This document shows positions 26,129 through 35,021 of a DNA stretch of 64,000 bases, piece after piece. Within the stretch, counting starts at the first letter, position 1, and every line of letters starts with the position of its first letter. The stretch spans positions 192,923 through 256,922 of the forward strand of contig CABZAV010000002.1 in assembly GCA_902523885.1 (NCBI GenBank). The letters run 5' to 3'. Below the pieces are notes generated by a model. It searched no databases and was not told the DNA's origin. It saw only the letters and a list, made by a program, of their open reading frames with translations. The position numbers were made by a program, and so were the translations under genes. This DNA is from an uncultured SAR86 cluster bacterium. GTDB taxonomy: Bacteria; Pseudomonadota; Gammaproteobacteria; Magnimaribacterales; AG-339-G14.

Positions 26129-29100
26129 TTTTTTTGTAGATAGATATAAAGCAACGCTGACATTTCTTGCTTTAATAATTGTATGGGGGCTTTCATCTGT
26201 GGCCTTGATCCCTGCCTCCGCGTACTCTGACATAAACATTCCTTATGTTTTTGTTTCTACAGGCTATGAAGGCGCCTCTCCTGAAGATGTAGAAAGACTT
26301 ATTACAAGACCATTGGAAGATCGTTTTAGGTCTTTAAGCGAAGTAAAAAGCATGCAATCTTGGAGTCGAGATGGTATGGGCTACCTTATTTTAGAATTTC
26401 CTGATAGATATCCCAAAGAAGATGCTTTGGTGGATGTAAAAGACGCAATTGACGAAATTCTTCCAGATTTACCTGAAGAGTCTGAAAAGCCTTTTGTAAA
26501 GGAATTTTCCTTTGATGCTTTTCCTGTAATGAATCTTAATTTTATATCTGCTGCTTCGTCTGAAAGAGAATTAATTCGCTTTGCTAAAGAAATGGCAACA
26601 GAAATCGAATCTTTGCCTGGAGTTTTAGAAGCTAGATTATCAGGAGCTCCAGATGAAGTGTTAGAAGCTATTGTAGATAAAACTAAATTAGATAGTTATC
26701 AAGCTTCGGCCTTAGATATTTACAATGCTATTCAACAAAATAATAGGGCCATTCCAGCAGGGAATATAATTTCTGGAACAGGAAAATTTTCTGTCATTGT
26801 TCCTTCAGTCTTTGAAACTGCTGAAGACGTAAAAAGAATCCCTATTTTAGAAAGTGATAATGCTGTTGTTTCTTTAGATGATTTGGTTGACGTCAAAAGA
26901 ACTTTTAGAGACAAGGACACTTTTTCTAGGGTTAACGGCCAGCCATCTGCAACAATATCTATTTATAAAAAAACTGATGCAAGAGAAGTTGTTGTAGCGA
27001 ATCAAATTTATAAGATTATTTCAAAATCTGATGAAATTCTTCCCCCAGATATCGACATTGTAATTACAGAAGACAGAACTCAGTATTCAGTAGAACTAAT
27101 TAGTGAAATAGTTGGGAATACTTTAGCAGCCTTAATCTTAGTTGTTACCATTGTCGTAGCGGCAATGGGCTTAAGATCATCATCAATGGTAGCCTTGGCT
27201 ATTCCCGCTTGCTTCCTTTTTGCATGTATTTTTCTAAATATCATTGAATACACATTCAACTTTATGGTTTGTTTTGGATTTTTAATTTCTCTAGGGATGT
27301 TGATAGACGGAAGCGTAGTAGTAGTTGAATATGCTGATCGAAAAATGAGCGAAGGTTTAGATAGAGTTGAAGCTTATAAAAGATCTGCTAAAAGAATGTT
27401 TTGGCCTGTGATCATATCTATCGGAACTACTTTGGCAATCTTTTTTCCACTTCTATTTTGGGAAGGAATCTCAGGGCAGTTTATGAGGCCTATGATAACA
27501 ACACTATTTTTAGTTTTAAGTGCCTCAATACTTTATGCTTTGGCTTTCACTCCTGCAATTGGTTCAATTTTTGGTAGTTTAGGTAGAAGAAATTTTAAAA
27601 CACTTCAAAATTCTGCTTTGCTAGAAAATGGAGATCCAAAAACCTTAGATGGTTTTACTGGAAGATACGCTAGGTTTTTAGATAAATTATTAGACAAACC
27701 TGGTTTTGTAATTTCTTTTTTACTTCTCACTGTAGTCACTATCTACAGTATTTATGGCCAACATGGACCTGGCGGTTCCTTTTTTATCGAAGAAGATCCA
27801 GATACGATTATTGTTGAAGTTCAAGCTAGAGGTAATTTAAATGCTAATGAGACACTGGAATATCTAAAAGAAGTAGAAAAAATTGTTTTAACAGTGGAGG
27901 GGCCAGAAAGTGTTTTTTTAGAACAAGCTGGTTCAAACGATCCAAGAGATAGAGGAAATGCTGACTCCATTGGCAAAATTTATGTTGGTATGCCTTTTGA
28001 TAGAGATTCATTAATTAAAACAGGAAGTGAGGTTTTAGACGAGCTTCAATACAAATTAAAAGATATTCCTGGCATCAAAATTGCTATCAGAGAAAGAGAT
28101 AGTGGTCCTCCGTCTGATAATCCTATTGAAATTGACGTATTCGGACCTGATAGCCAGATGGTTTATGAAGCAACTATCGCTTTAACGGAATACATAGACG
28201 AACAAGTTCCTGGCGCTAAAAATGTTTACAATACAATTCCAAGAGAACAACTTAAATGGAAGTTAAACATTGATAAGGAAAAAGCCTCGCAATTCGGAGT
28301 AACGACTAGTGAGATAGGTACTGCGATTCAATTTTTAACAGCTGGAGTAAAAGTGGGAGAATATCGTCCTACCGACTTAGATGAAGCAATTGATATTAGA
28401 GTCAGATTCCCTGAATCTCAAAGACGATTAGATTTATTTGATCAACTAACTATTTCAACAAGATTTGGTTCTGTTCCACTTAGTAGTTTTGTTTCAGTTA
28501 ACCCTTCTTATGAAGCCCCTGCAATTAGAAGAGTTGAAGGGGAAAGAGCTTTCACTATTGCAGCGGATTATGCCCCTGGTGCCTTAATTGAAGATGTTTT
28601 GCCGAAAATAAATCAATGGATCTTGGATAATAATGAATACCAAAAACTTCAATTTGATTTTGGTGGGCAAGCAGAACAAGCAGCTGATGATGCTGAATTT
28701 TTTCTTTTTGCAGCTATCATTGGTCTTTTCCTCATGGCAATTCTATTAATGATTCAATTAAATAGTTTTTATCAAGTTTGGATTGTGATATCTGCTGTAT
28801 TTTTATCAACTGCTGGAGTTTATTTGGGCCACTTGATCACTCAATATCCCATTAGTTTCCTTTTCACGAATCTTGGAATAATTGCGTTAGCTGGTATCGT
28901 CGTAAATAACAATATTGTTCTTGTCGATACCTATAACGTGTTGAGACGTGAAAATATTGGTGTTTCTCAAAAAGATTTAATTGTAAGAACCGCTGCACAA
29001 AGAATTAGGCCAATAATTTTAACAACAGCTACAACAGTGGTAGGTCTCATGCCTCTGGCTATGGGTTTGGGGGTCGATCTAATTGCTAGAGATATTGGCG

Positions 29101-29279
29101 TTGGCGGTAGAGTTGTAGAATGGTGGTCTCCTCTTTCTTTTGCTGTCGTTTGGGGACTAACTTTTGCTTCATTAATGACATTGATTCTAACTCCTTGCTG
29201 GCTAATGTTACCAACGAAAATTAAAGAATTGTATGCGGGACTTAATTCTGTAAAATCAGAACCTAAATTAAATAATTGA
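26112..29279 (+). CDS. RND family efflux transporter permease
   Basis: Proton-driven inner-membrane pump of 1055 aa with the duplicated RND layout: helix 1, a large periplasmic loop, helices 2-6, helix 7, a second loop, helices 8-12. Loop signature YEGASPEDVERLITRPLED and the C-terminal RIRPIILTTATTVVGLMPL are typical. Helix 4 reads GMLIDGSVVVVEYADRKM with Asp399 but Gly400 where AcrB has a second Asp; helix 10 reads GIVVNNNIVLVD with no lysine at the AcrB Lys940 position. This places it outside the AcrB-like group that uses the Asp-Asp-Lys relay; other RND branches share such residues. Partnered with the overlapping upstream adaptor gene. Confidence 0.94.
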   Translation: MNALIDFFVDRYKATLTFLALIIVWGLSSVALIPASAYSDINIPYVFVSTGYEGASPEDVERLITRPLEDRFRSLSEVKSMQSWSRDGMGYLILEFPDRYPKEDALVDVKDAIDEILPDLPEESEKPFVKEFSFDAFPVMNLNFISAASSERELIRFAKEMATEIESLPGVLEARLSGAPDEVLEAIVDKTKLDSYQASALDIYNAIQQNNRAIPAGNIISGTGKFSVIVPSVFETAEDVKRIPILESDNAVVSLDDLVDVKRTFRDKDTFSRVNGQPSATISIYKKTDAREVVVANQIYKIISKSDEILPPDIDIVITEDRTQYSVELISEIVGNTLAALILVVTIVVAAMGLRSSSMVALAIPACFLFACIFLNIIEYTFNFMVCFGFLISLGMLIDGSVVVVEYADRKMSEGLDRVEAYKRSAKRMFWPVIISIGTTLAIFFPLLFWEGISGQFMRPMITTLFLVLSASILYALAFTPAIGSIFGSLGRRNFKTLQNSALLENGDPKTLDGFTGRYARFLDKLLDKPGFVISFLLLTVVTIYSIYGQHGPGGSFFIEEDPDTIIVEVQARGNLNANETLEYLKEVEKIVLTVEGPESVFLEQAGSNDPRDRGNADSIGKIYVGMPFDRDSLIKTGSEVLDELQYKLKDIPGIKIAIRERDSGPPSDNPIEIDVFGPDSQMVYEATIALTEYIDEQVPGAKNVYNTIPREQLKWKLNIDKEKASQFGVTTSEIGTAIQFLTAGVKVGEYRPTDLDEAIDIRVRFPESQRRLDLFDQLTISTRFGSVPLSSFVSVNPSYEAPAIRRVEGERAFTIAADYAPGALIEDVLPKINQWILDNNEYQKLQFDFGGQAEQAADDAEFFLFAAIIGLFLMAILLMIQLNSFYQVWIVISAVFLSTAGVYLGHLITQYPISFLFTNLGIIALAGIVVNNNIVLVDTYNVLRRENIGVSQKDLIVRTAAQRIRPIILTTATTVVGLMPLAMGLGVDLIARDIGVGGRVVEWWSPLSFAVVWGLTFASLMTLILTPCWLMLPTKIKELYAGLNSVKSEPKLNN

Positions 29280-29281
29280 GT

Positions 29282-29512
29282 ATGGCTGAAAAAAGTAAAG
29301 ATTTTGAATCATCACTAGAAAAACTAGAAAAAATAGTTTCTGAGCTTGAAGAAGGAGACCTTCCTCTTGAAAAATCGATCAAAGCTTTTGAAGAAGGAAT
29401 TAAATTAACTAGACATTGTCAAAAACTGCTTACTGAAGCGGAATTAAAAATTGAAAAATTAGTTGATTCTGACGATGGGTCCTTTGATTTAGAATCTTTT
29501 GATGAAAACTAA
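29282..29512 (+). CDS. xseB: Exodeoxyribonuclease VII small subunit
   Basis: Small helical subunit that binds XseA to form exonuclease VII, a single-strand-specific nuclease. The 76-aa protein has the family pattern DFESSLEKLEKIVSELEEGD followed by LPLEKSIKAFEEGIKL. The ORF track starts at TTG 29276; ATG at 29282 (MAEKSKDF) is preferred and lies 2 nt after the RND stop. The order xseB-ispA-dxs is widely conserved in gammaproteobacteria; the efflux genes upstream are an add-on. Confidence 0.95.
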   Translation: MAEKSKDFESSLEKLEKIVSELEEGDLPLEKSIKAFEEGIKLTRHCQKLLTEAELKIEKLVDSDDGSFDLESFDEN

Positions 29513-30398
29513 GGATGTTAATTTTCTAGATGAAAACTTAACTAGAATAAACAAAGCTTTATTTAAAACCCTTCCTGAAAAAGATATTTCCAGAGTTACT
29601 GAAGCAATTCATTATTCTGTGATGAATGGTGGGAAACGAATAAGACCCCAGATTATTCTTTTGCTTTGTGAAATGCTCGAAGTTGAAATTACAAGTAATA
29701 ATGTCGATCTTATTGCTGCAGCAGGAGAACTAATTCATTGTTATTCTCTGATTCATGACGATTTACCTGCAATGGATGATGATGACTTCCGAAGAGGGCA
29801 ATTAAGTTGCCACAAGCAGTTTGATGAAGCTACAGCTATCCTTGCAGGAGACGCAATACAACCCTTATCTTTAGAAGTATTAACTTCTTTAGAAGATCCA
29901 AATCTAGAAGCTGAAACTAAATTAGAAATCATCAATCTTTTTGCAAGAGCCTGCGGTCCTGAAGGTATGGTTGAAGGACAAAATAGAGATATTCTTGCAG
30001 AAAATAAGGCTTTAACAGAAGAAGAACTAGATGAATTGCACTATTTAAAAACAGGAAAATTAATTGAAGCCTGTGTTTTATGTGTTTGTTTGATGAAAAA
30101 AAATATAGATAAAGATTTGATAGAAAAACTTAAGACATTCTCAAATAAATTTGGTCTAGCTTTTCAAATAAGAGATGATATCTTAGATGAAGTTGGTGAT
30201 GAAGAAACAATTGGAAAACCTGTAAAATCAGATTTAAAAAATAATAAATCCACATATCCGTCTATTCTGGGCATTGCAGAATCTCAAAAAAAAGCTGAGC
30301 TTTTAATTGAAGAAGCGCTTTTAATTTTAGATAAACTTCCTTTTAATACAGAAAAATTAACTGCGCTTTGTAAATTAGTCGTAAATAGAAAAAATTAA
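29502..30398 (+). CDS. ispA: Polyprenyl (farnesyl/geranyl) diphosphate synthase
   Basis: Head-to-tail prenyltransferase that extends DMAPP with IPP to farnesyl diphosphate, the precursor of undecaprenyl phosphate and quinone tails. First aspartate-rich motif DDLPAMDDDDFRRG near residue 85, second motif IRDDILDEVGD near 222, and NGGKRIRPQ at the IPP-binding site. Length 298 aa is typical of IspA. ATG at 29502 is used rather than the TTG one codon upstream; it overlaps the end of xseB by 11 nt. It works next to dxs, which feeds the same pathway. Confidence 0.96.
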   Translation: MKTKDVNFLDENLTRINKALFKTLPEKDISRVTEAIHYSVMNGGKRIRPQIILLLCEMLEVEITSNNVDLIAAAGELIHCYSLIHDDLPAMDDDDFRRGQLSCHKQFDEATAILAGDAIQPLSLEVLTSLEDPNLEAETKLEIINLFARACGPEGMVEGQNRDILAENKALTEEELDELHYLKTGKLIEACVLCVCLMKKNIDKDLIEKLKTFSNKFGLAFQIRDDILDEVGDEETIGKPVKSDLKNNKSTYPSILGIAESQKKAELLIEEALLILDKLPFNTEKLTALCKLVVNRKN

Positions 30399-30399
30399 G

Positions 30400-32268
30400 A
30401 TGAAAACTTTCGATAAGCTTCCCGAGAATGAGCCATCTACTCCTTTATTAGATTCTTTGAAAAAATTAGACGCTTTAAAAAATCTTTCTTCATCTGACCT
30501 TTCGTTACTCGCAGATGAAATAAGAGAATTTCTTTTATATTCAACAAAACATTCAGGGGGTCATTTTGGCGCTGGCCTGGGTGTGGTGGAACTAACGGTA
30601 GCTTTGCATTACGTTTTTAATACTCCCGAGGATAAAATAGTTTGGGACGTAGGACACCAAGCCTATCCGCATAAAATCCTTACAGGGCGAAAGGAGAAAA
30701 TGCTCTCTATGAGACAAAAAAATGGTTTACATCCTTTTCCTTCCAGAGACGAAAGTGAATTTGATGCTTTTGGAGTTGGTCACTCTAGCACCTCCATTGG
30801 AGCTGCTTTGGGAATGAGTGTTGCTAACTCAAAGAATAAACACATTTCAGTGATTGGAGATGGAGCTATTACGGCTGGCATGGCTTATGAGGCGATGGCT
30901 CATGCTGGATCTATAGAGAAAGATTTATTAGTTATTCTCAATGATAATAATATGTCAATTTCGAATAACACCGGTGGAATGTCTAATTATCTTGCAAAAA
31001 TTTGGTCAAGTAAGTGGTATATACAAGTTAGAGAAGGAGGTAAATCTGTCTTAAGATTGATTCCGTCTGCCAAGAGATTTGCCAAAAAAACTGAAACTCA
31101 CATCAAAGGTTTTTTGTCTCCTGGTGCCCTTTTTGAAGAATTGGGATTCCAATATATAGGTCCAATGGACGGACATAACTTAAAAGATTTGGTAAGAACT
31201 TTAAAAAATATCAATGATCTTTCGGGTCCTGTTTTTTTACATTTAGTAACACAAAAAGGAAAAGGATATATTCCTGCTGAAAAGGATCCAATCAAATTTC
31301 ATGCCTTGTCAAAGATCGAGTCCTCTTCAGGAAAAAATAAAGGGCCAAAGTATCAAGAGGTATTTGGAGAATGGTTGTGTGAAAAAGCTGAATCTGGTGA
31401 TGAGAATTTAGTTGCAATAACTCCTGCTATGTCTGAAGGTTCTGGGATGACAGAATTTGCTCAAAAGTTTCCCAATCAGTTTTTCGATGTTGCTATTGCA
31501 GAACAGCACAGCATGACTTTTGCTGCCGGTTTGGCCTGTGAGGGCAAAAAGCCAGTTCTAGCTATTTACTCTACTTTTTTACAACGAGCTTACGATCAAC
31601 TAATACATGATGTAGCGATTCAAAACTTGGATATTCTTTTGGCAATTGATAGGGCTGGATTTGTAGGAGAAGATGGCGCAACTCATGCAGGAATTTTTGA
31701 TTTAACTTATCTTAGATGTATTCCTAATCTAACCGTTATGGTGCCAGCTAATGAAAATGAATGTTGGCAAATGTTAGAGTTTGGTTATTCTTTGAACAGT
31801 CCGGTGGCAGTAAGATACCCAAGAGGAAATGCACCTGGCGAAAATGTTGAAAAAAACATTAATACCATTGAATTTGGGAAAGCAAATATCCTTCAGTTAA
31901 AAGAGTCTTCAAAAGTCGCTATTCTGTCTTTTGGATGTATGTTAGATATTTCTGAAAAGGTTGCTAAGGAAATTAATGCGACTTTAGTGGATATGAGATT
32001 TGTTAAGCCATTAGATGAAAGTCTTCTTATGAAGTTAAGTCTTTCTCATGATTTATTTGTTACTGTAGAAGAAAATGTTGTTGCAGGAGGGGCAGGTTCA
32101 GCTGTAAATGAGTTCGTTAATGCAAGTTCTTTATCAGTAAAATTAATGAATTTTGGTATTCCCGATGAATTTCCAGTTGTTGGGTCTCCTGAAGATCAAA
32201 AGGAAGCTGCTCAATTAACCAAAGAAAACTTGTTGGCTAAAATAGAATCAAAATTAGCCAAATTGTAA
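30400..32268 (+). CDS. dxs: 1-deoxy-D-xylulose-5-phosphate synthase
   Basis: Thiamin-diphosphate enzyme that condenses pyruvate and glyceraldehyde-3-phosphate, the first step of the MEP isoprenoid pathway. Visible motifs: KHSGGHFGAGLGVVELTVAL near residue 50, the ThDP/Mg site GDGAITAGMAYEAMAHAG with NDNNMSIS near 150-185, and the catalytic-Glu region IAEQHSMTFAAGLA near 368, then IDRAGFVGEDGATHAG. Length 622 aa is normal. It follows ispA by one base and its last 32 nt overlap pgpA on the other strand, the largest convergent overlap in the window. Confidence 0.98.
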   Translation: MKTFDKLPENEPSTPLLDSLKKLDALKNLSSSDLSLLADEIREFLLYSTKHSGGHFGAGLGVVELTVALHYVFNTPEDKIVWDVGHQAYPHKILTGRKEKMLSMRQKNGLHPFPSRDESEFDAFGVGHSSTSIGAALGMSVANSKNKHISVIGDGAITAGMAYEAMAHAGSIEKDLLVILNDNNMSISNNTGGMSNYLAKIWSSKWYIQVREGGKSVLRLIPSAKRFAKKTETHIKGFLSPGALFEELGFQYIGPMDGHNLKDLVRTLKNINDLSGPVFLHLVTQKGKGYIPAEKDPIKFHALSKIESSSGKNKGPKYQEVFGEWLCEKAESGDENLVAITPAMSEGSGMTEFAQKFPNQFFDVAIAEQHSMTFAAGLACEGKKPVLAIYSTFLQRAYDQLIHDVAIQNLDILLAIDRAGFVGEDGATHAGIFDLTYLRCIPNLTVMVPANENECWQMLEFGYSLNSPVAVRYPRGNAPGENVEKNINTIEFGKANILQLKESSKVAILSFGCMLDISEKVAKEINATLVDMRFVKPLDESLLMKLSLSHDLFVTVEENVVAGGAGSAVNEFVNASSLSVKLMNFGIPDEFPVVGSPEDQKEAAQLTKENLLAKIESKLAKL

Positions 32269-32737
32269 TTGCCGCATAAAGACCTGCAACTAAGTCGTCT
32301 AAAACTACACCTAAATAATTTTTAATCTTTTCATCTATGAGACCTATGGGATAAGGTTTCCAAATATCAAAAATTCTAAATAGTAAAAAAGCCAAAACGG
32401 AATAAGTTAAAAATTCTTGCATCATAACTATTCCACTCACCGGAATAAAAGCTATCCACACACCCGCCAATTCGTCTATGACAATAGCTTTTTGATCTTT
32501 TTCATTATCGCCAAGCATCTTTGTTGCAAAATAACATGCCATAATGGCAGAAAGAATGATTACTAGTAATAAAAGATAAAAAAATTGCGCATTTATTGAT
32601 AAGTAAATATTTGTATAAAAAAACAAAATTAAGCCGAAAAGAGAGCCCCAAGTGCCTGGCGCAATTGGCAACAGCCCAACGCCAAATAAAGTCGCAAATA
32701 TGTGACTGGGTTTTAATAAATTTGGAAACTTATTCAT
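32237..32737 (-). CDS. pgpA: Phosphatidylglycerophosphatase A
   Basis: Inner-membrane phosphatase that makes phosphatidylglycerol from its phosphate. Four hydrophobic segments; the family active-site region is visible as GDNEKDQKAIVIDELAGVWIAF near residues 90-110, and the N-terminal TLFGVGLLPIAPGTWGSLFG is diagnostic. At 166 aa it matches PgpA. The ATG overlaps the thiL stop by 8 nt. Pairing with thiL and convergence on dxs are the same as in E. coli. Confidence 0.94.
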   Translation of the reverse strand: MNKFPNLLKPSHIFATLFGVGLLPIAPGTWGSLFGLILFFYTNIYLSINAQFFYLLLLVIILSAIMACYFATKMLGDNEKDQKAIVIDELAGVWIAFIPVSGIVMMQEFLTYSVLAFLLFRIFDIWKPYPIGLIDEKIKNYLGVVLDDLVAGLYAAITIWLILILF

Positions 32738-33677
32738 TGAAATGATTATAACCAGCTTTTTTTATGTTTATTTTTTTTCCTTTTGAAAAGACGGAAATGC
32801 CCTTACCCTTAATAAGTTTGCCTATATTGGTAATTTTTACTTTATGTTTCTTTGAAATTTCGGTCAATTTCTTTAACTTTGAGGAACCAATAGTGAAGCA
32901 AAGCTGATAATCATCTCCCCAGGTTATTGCTGTAATAGCATTTCCAATCAAAGGCATATTGTCTAGATTAATTTCTGCTTTTAAATTGCTCTGTTCACAA
33001 ATATGATTCAAATCTGCCATCAGTCCGTCAGAAATATCTATGCAGCTGTTGGCTATTCTGGATAGATCTTGGCTAAATAAAAAATCAATTTCAGGCTTTA
33101 AAAATCTTTTGAGACAAATTTTTTCTTCCGACTTTAGACTTTGTTTTTTTTGTTTCAGCAGATTAAGACCAATTGAGGCCTCTCCTAAATTACCTGTGAC
33201 AAAGATTAAATCTTTTTCCTTACCTCCATTTCTTCTCATGAAGTATTTTTTATCAATTTCTCCACAAGCTCCAATTGAAACAGAAATTTCCCTTCCCAAA
33301 GTCAAATCACCACCAATGATTGGTACTTTATAATTATCGGAAAATTCTTTGATGCCTTTTGCAAAATCTTCTATCCATTTTTTTTCTTTATCATTGACAG
33401 TTAAAGCAATTGAAAGCCATTTCAATTTTCCTCCGCATGCAGCAATATCACTCGCTGCGACTGCACATGCTCTGTAGGCAATTAATTTAGCTGCCAAGTC
33501 TTTTGGAAAATGAACGTTTGCTACCGAGGTATCGGTTGAAAAAATTAATTCTTTTTTTGTTTTGAACAGACCAGCGTCATCACCTGGTCCTATAAACAAA
33601 TTTGAGGAATCAAAATATTGATTCCCCAAATTTTTAAATACTTTTTTGAGTATTGAAAACTCATCCGAATCTTTCAT
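32730..33677 (-). CDS. thiL: Thiamine-monophosphate kinase
   Basis: Phosphorylates thiamine monophosphate to the diphosphate cofactor needed by Dxs and other enzymes. N-terminal IGPGDDAGLF carries the metal-binding aspartates; FSTDTSVANVHFP, IGGDLTLGREISVSI and DISDGLMADLNHI are the other PurM-like signatures. Length 315 aa. The end, KAGYNHFNE, overlaps pgpA. In E. coli thiL follows nusB; here nusB is 14 kb away on the other strand, which marks a rearrangement. Confidence 0.95.
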   Translation of the reverse strand: MKDSDEFSILKKVFKNLGNQYFDSSNLFIGPGDDAGLFKTKKELIFSTDTSVANVHFPKDLAAKLIAYRACAVAASDIAACGGKLKWLSIALTVNDKEKKWIEDFAKGIKEFSDNYKVPIIGGDLTLGREISVSIGACGEIDKKYFMRRNGGKEKDLIFVTGNLGEASIGLNLLKQKKQSLKSEEKICLKRFLKPEIDFLFSQDLSRIANSCIDISDGLMADLNHICEQSNLKAEINLDNMPLIGNAITAITWGDDYQLCFTIGSSKLKKLTEISKKHKVKITNIGKLIKGKGISVFSKGKKINIKKAGYNHFNE

Positions 33678-33699
33678 AAAAGATACGGAATAAGTTTAA

Positions 33700-34893
33700 T
33701 TAGGCTTTGTAAGCTTCAAAAAGACCAGTTGCACCCATACCACCACCAACACACATAGTGACGATGCCGTATTTGCCGTCTCTTCGATTTAACTCTCTGG
33801 CTAAGTGTCCTACTTGTCTAGAGCCGGTCATGCCAAACGGATGGCCAATTGAGATTGAACCACCATTCACATTTAGTTTGTCGCTGGGCAATTTGAGCTG
33901 ATCTCTAATGTAGACAACCTGAGAAGCGAAAGCTTCATTCAATTCCCATAAATCAATATCTTCGATTGATAAGCCTGCTGATTTTAACAGCTTAGGAATA
34001 GAATAAACTGGACCAATGCCCATTTCATCTGGCTGGCAACCTACAACGGTAAAACCTCTGAAGTAAAGTTTTGGGGTAAGTCCAAGTTCTTTCGCTTTAT
34101 CTTCACTCATGACCAAAGTAACAGATGCCCCGTCTGAGAGTTGAGAGGAGTTTCCAGCGGTCACAGATCCATCTTCAGGATCAAAAACTGGTTTCAGCGA
34201 CTGAAGACCTTCAATTGTAGTTTCAGGACGATTGCAGTCGTCTTTATCGACTGTCACTTCGACGTCTTTTTCTTCACCAGATTCTTTATTAACCAACTTC
34301 ATTACTGTATCCATAGGAACAATTTCATCAGAATATAGACCTGCTTCTTGTGCAGCAGCTGTTCTAAGTTGGCTTGAAAGTGCATATTCGTCTTGTGCCT
34401 CTCTTGTAACGTTGTAACGCTTAGCCACGCATTCAGCTGTTTGGCCCATGGCATGATAAATACCAGGCACATCTGCAGCTAATTTATCATTCACATACAT
34501 ATGCATGTTGGTATTGCCTTGCGTGGTGCTTATTGACTCTACACCGCCAGCGATAATGCAATCCGAAAATCCACTTTGCACTTGGGTAGCTGCCATGGCA
34601 ACGGTTTGTAATCCTGAAGAACAGTAACGATTTACTGTGGTACCACCTACTTCGATCGGAAGGTTTGATAATACTGCTGCGTTCCTTGCAATGTTGTGAC
34701 CTTGTGCTCCTTCTGGTGCACCACAACCTAAAATCATATCTTCTACCAATGCTGGGTTTAAGCCAGGATTTCTCTCTAACAAAGCGTTTACTAAATGTGC
34801 GGTCATATCATCCGCACGTGTTTGATTGAAACCTCCCCTAAAAGATTTAGCTAATCCAGTTCGGACGCTATCTACTATTACTGCTGTTTTCAT
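33700..34893 (-). CDS. Thiolase (acetyl-CoA C-acyltransferase)
   Basis: 397-aa thiolase that cleaves 3-ketoacyl-CoA or condenses acetyl-CoA. The nucleophile is Cys91 in VNRYCSSGLQTVAMA; the other catalytic residues are in GGSISIGHPFGMTGSRQVGH and CVGGGMGATGLFE. An insertion rich in Glu and Asp (SGEEKDVEVTVDKDDCNR) lies in the loop region. No FadB-like partner is adjacent, so whether it works in fatty-acid oxidation or in acetoacetyl-CoA formation is open. It has a strong AAGGAG six to seven nt before the ATG and its own promoter candidate. Base composition is richer in G+C than the thiL-pgpA genes downstream, consistent with high expression. Confidence 0.94.
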   Translation of the reverse strand: MKTAVIVDSVRTGLAKSFRGGFNQTRADDMTAHLVNALLERNPGLNPALVEDMILGCGAPEGAQGHNIARNAAVLSNLPIEVGGTTVNRYCSSGLQTVAMAATQVQSGFSDCIIAGGVESISTTQGNTNMHMYVNDKLAADVPGIYHAMGQTAECVAKRYNVTREAQDEYALSSQLRTAAAQEAGLYSDEIVPMDTVMKLVNKESGEEKDVEVTVDKDDCNRPETTIEGLQSLKPVFDPEDGSVTAGNSSQLSDGASVTLVMSEDKAKELGLTPKLYFRGFTVVGCQPDEMGIGPVYSIPKLLKSAGLSIEDIDLWELNEAFASQVVYIRDQLKLPSDKLNVNGGSISIGHPFGMTGSRQVGHLARELNRRDGKYGIVTMCVGGGMGATGLFEAYKA

Positions 34894-34932
34894 TCTTTCT
34901 CCTTATGAAATGTTTAAATTTTTTAAACGAAA

Positions 34933-34971
34933 ATTGATTATAAAGAATTTATATTCCATTATCTAATCAAT
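34933..34971 (-). promoter_or_regulatory. Thiolase promoter candidate flanked by an 8-bp inverted repeat
   Basis: On the minus strand TATAAT (34937-34942) with TAGATA 17 bp upstream (34960-34965, 4 of 6 matches to -35) gives a plausible promoter with a leader near 37 nt. The perfect arms ATTGATTA (34933-34940) and TAATCAAT (34964-34971) overlap the two promoter elements, as an operator pair would. No regulator is identified. Confidence 0.4.
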
Positions 34972-34974
34972 ATT

Positions 34975-35008
34975 AAAAAAAAAGCCCTGACAAAGCAGGG
35001 CTTTTTTT
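34975..35008. terminator. Bidirectional intrinsic terminator after the first TonB receptor gene
   Basis: A perfect 9-bp stem AAAGCCCTG / CAGGGCTTT with a 6-nt loop is flanked by nine A on the left and seven T at the right. It can work on both strands and lies 17 nt past the receptor stop codon. Its core stem is the same as in the terminator at 38517-38546. Confidence 0.9.
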
Positions 35009-35021
35009 AAACCTGTATGGA

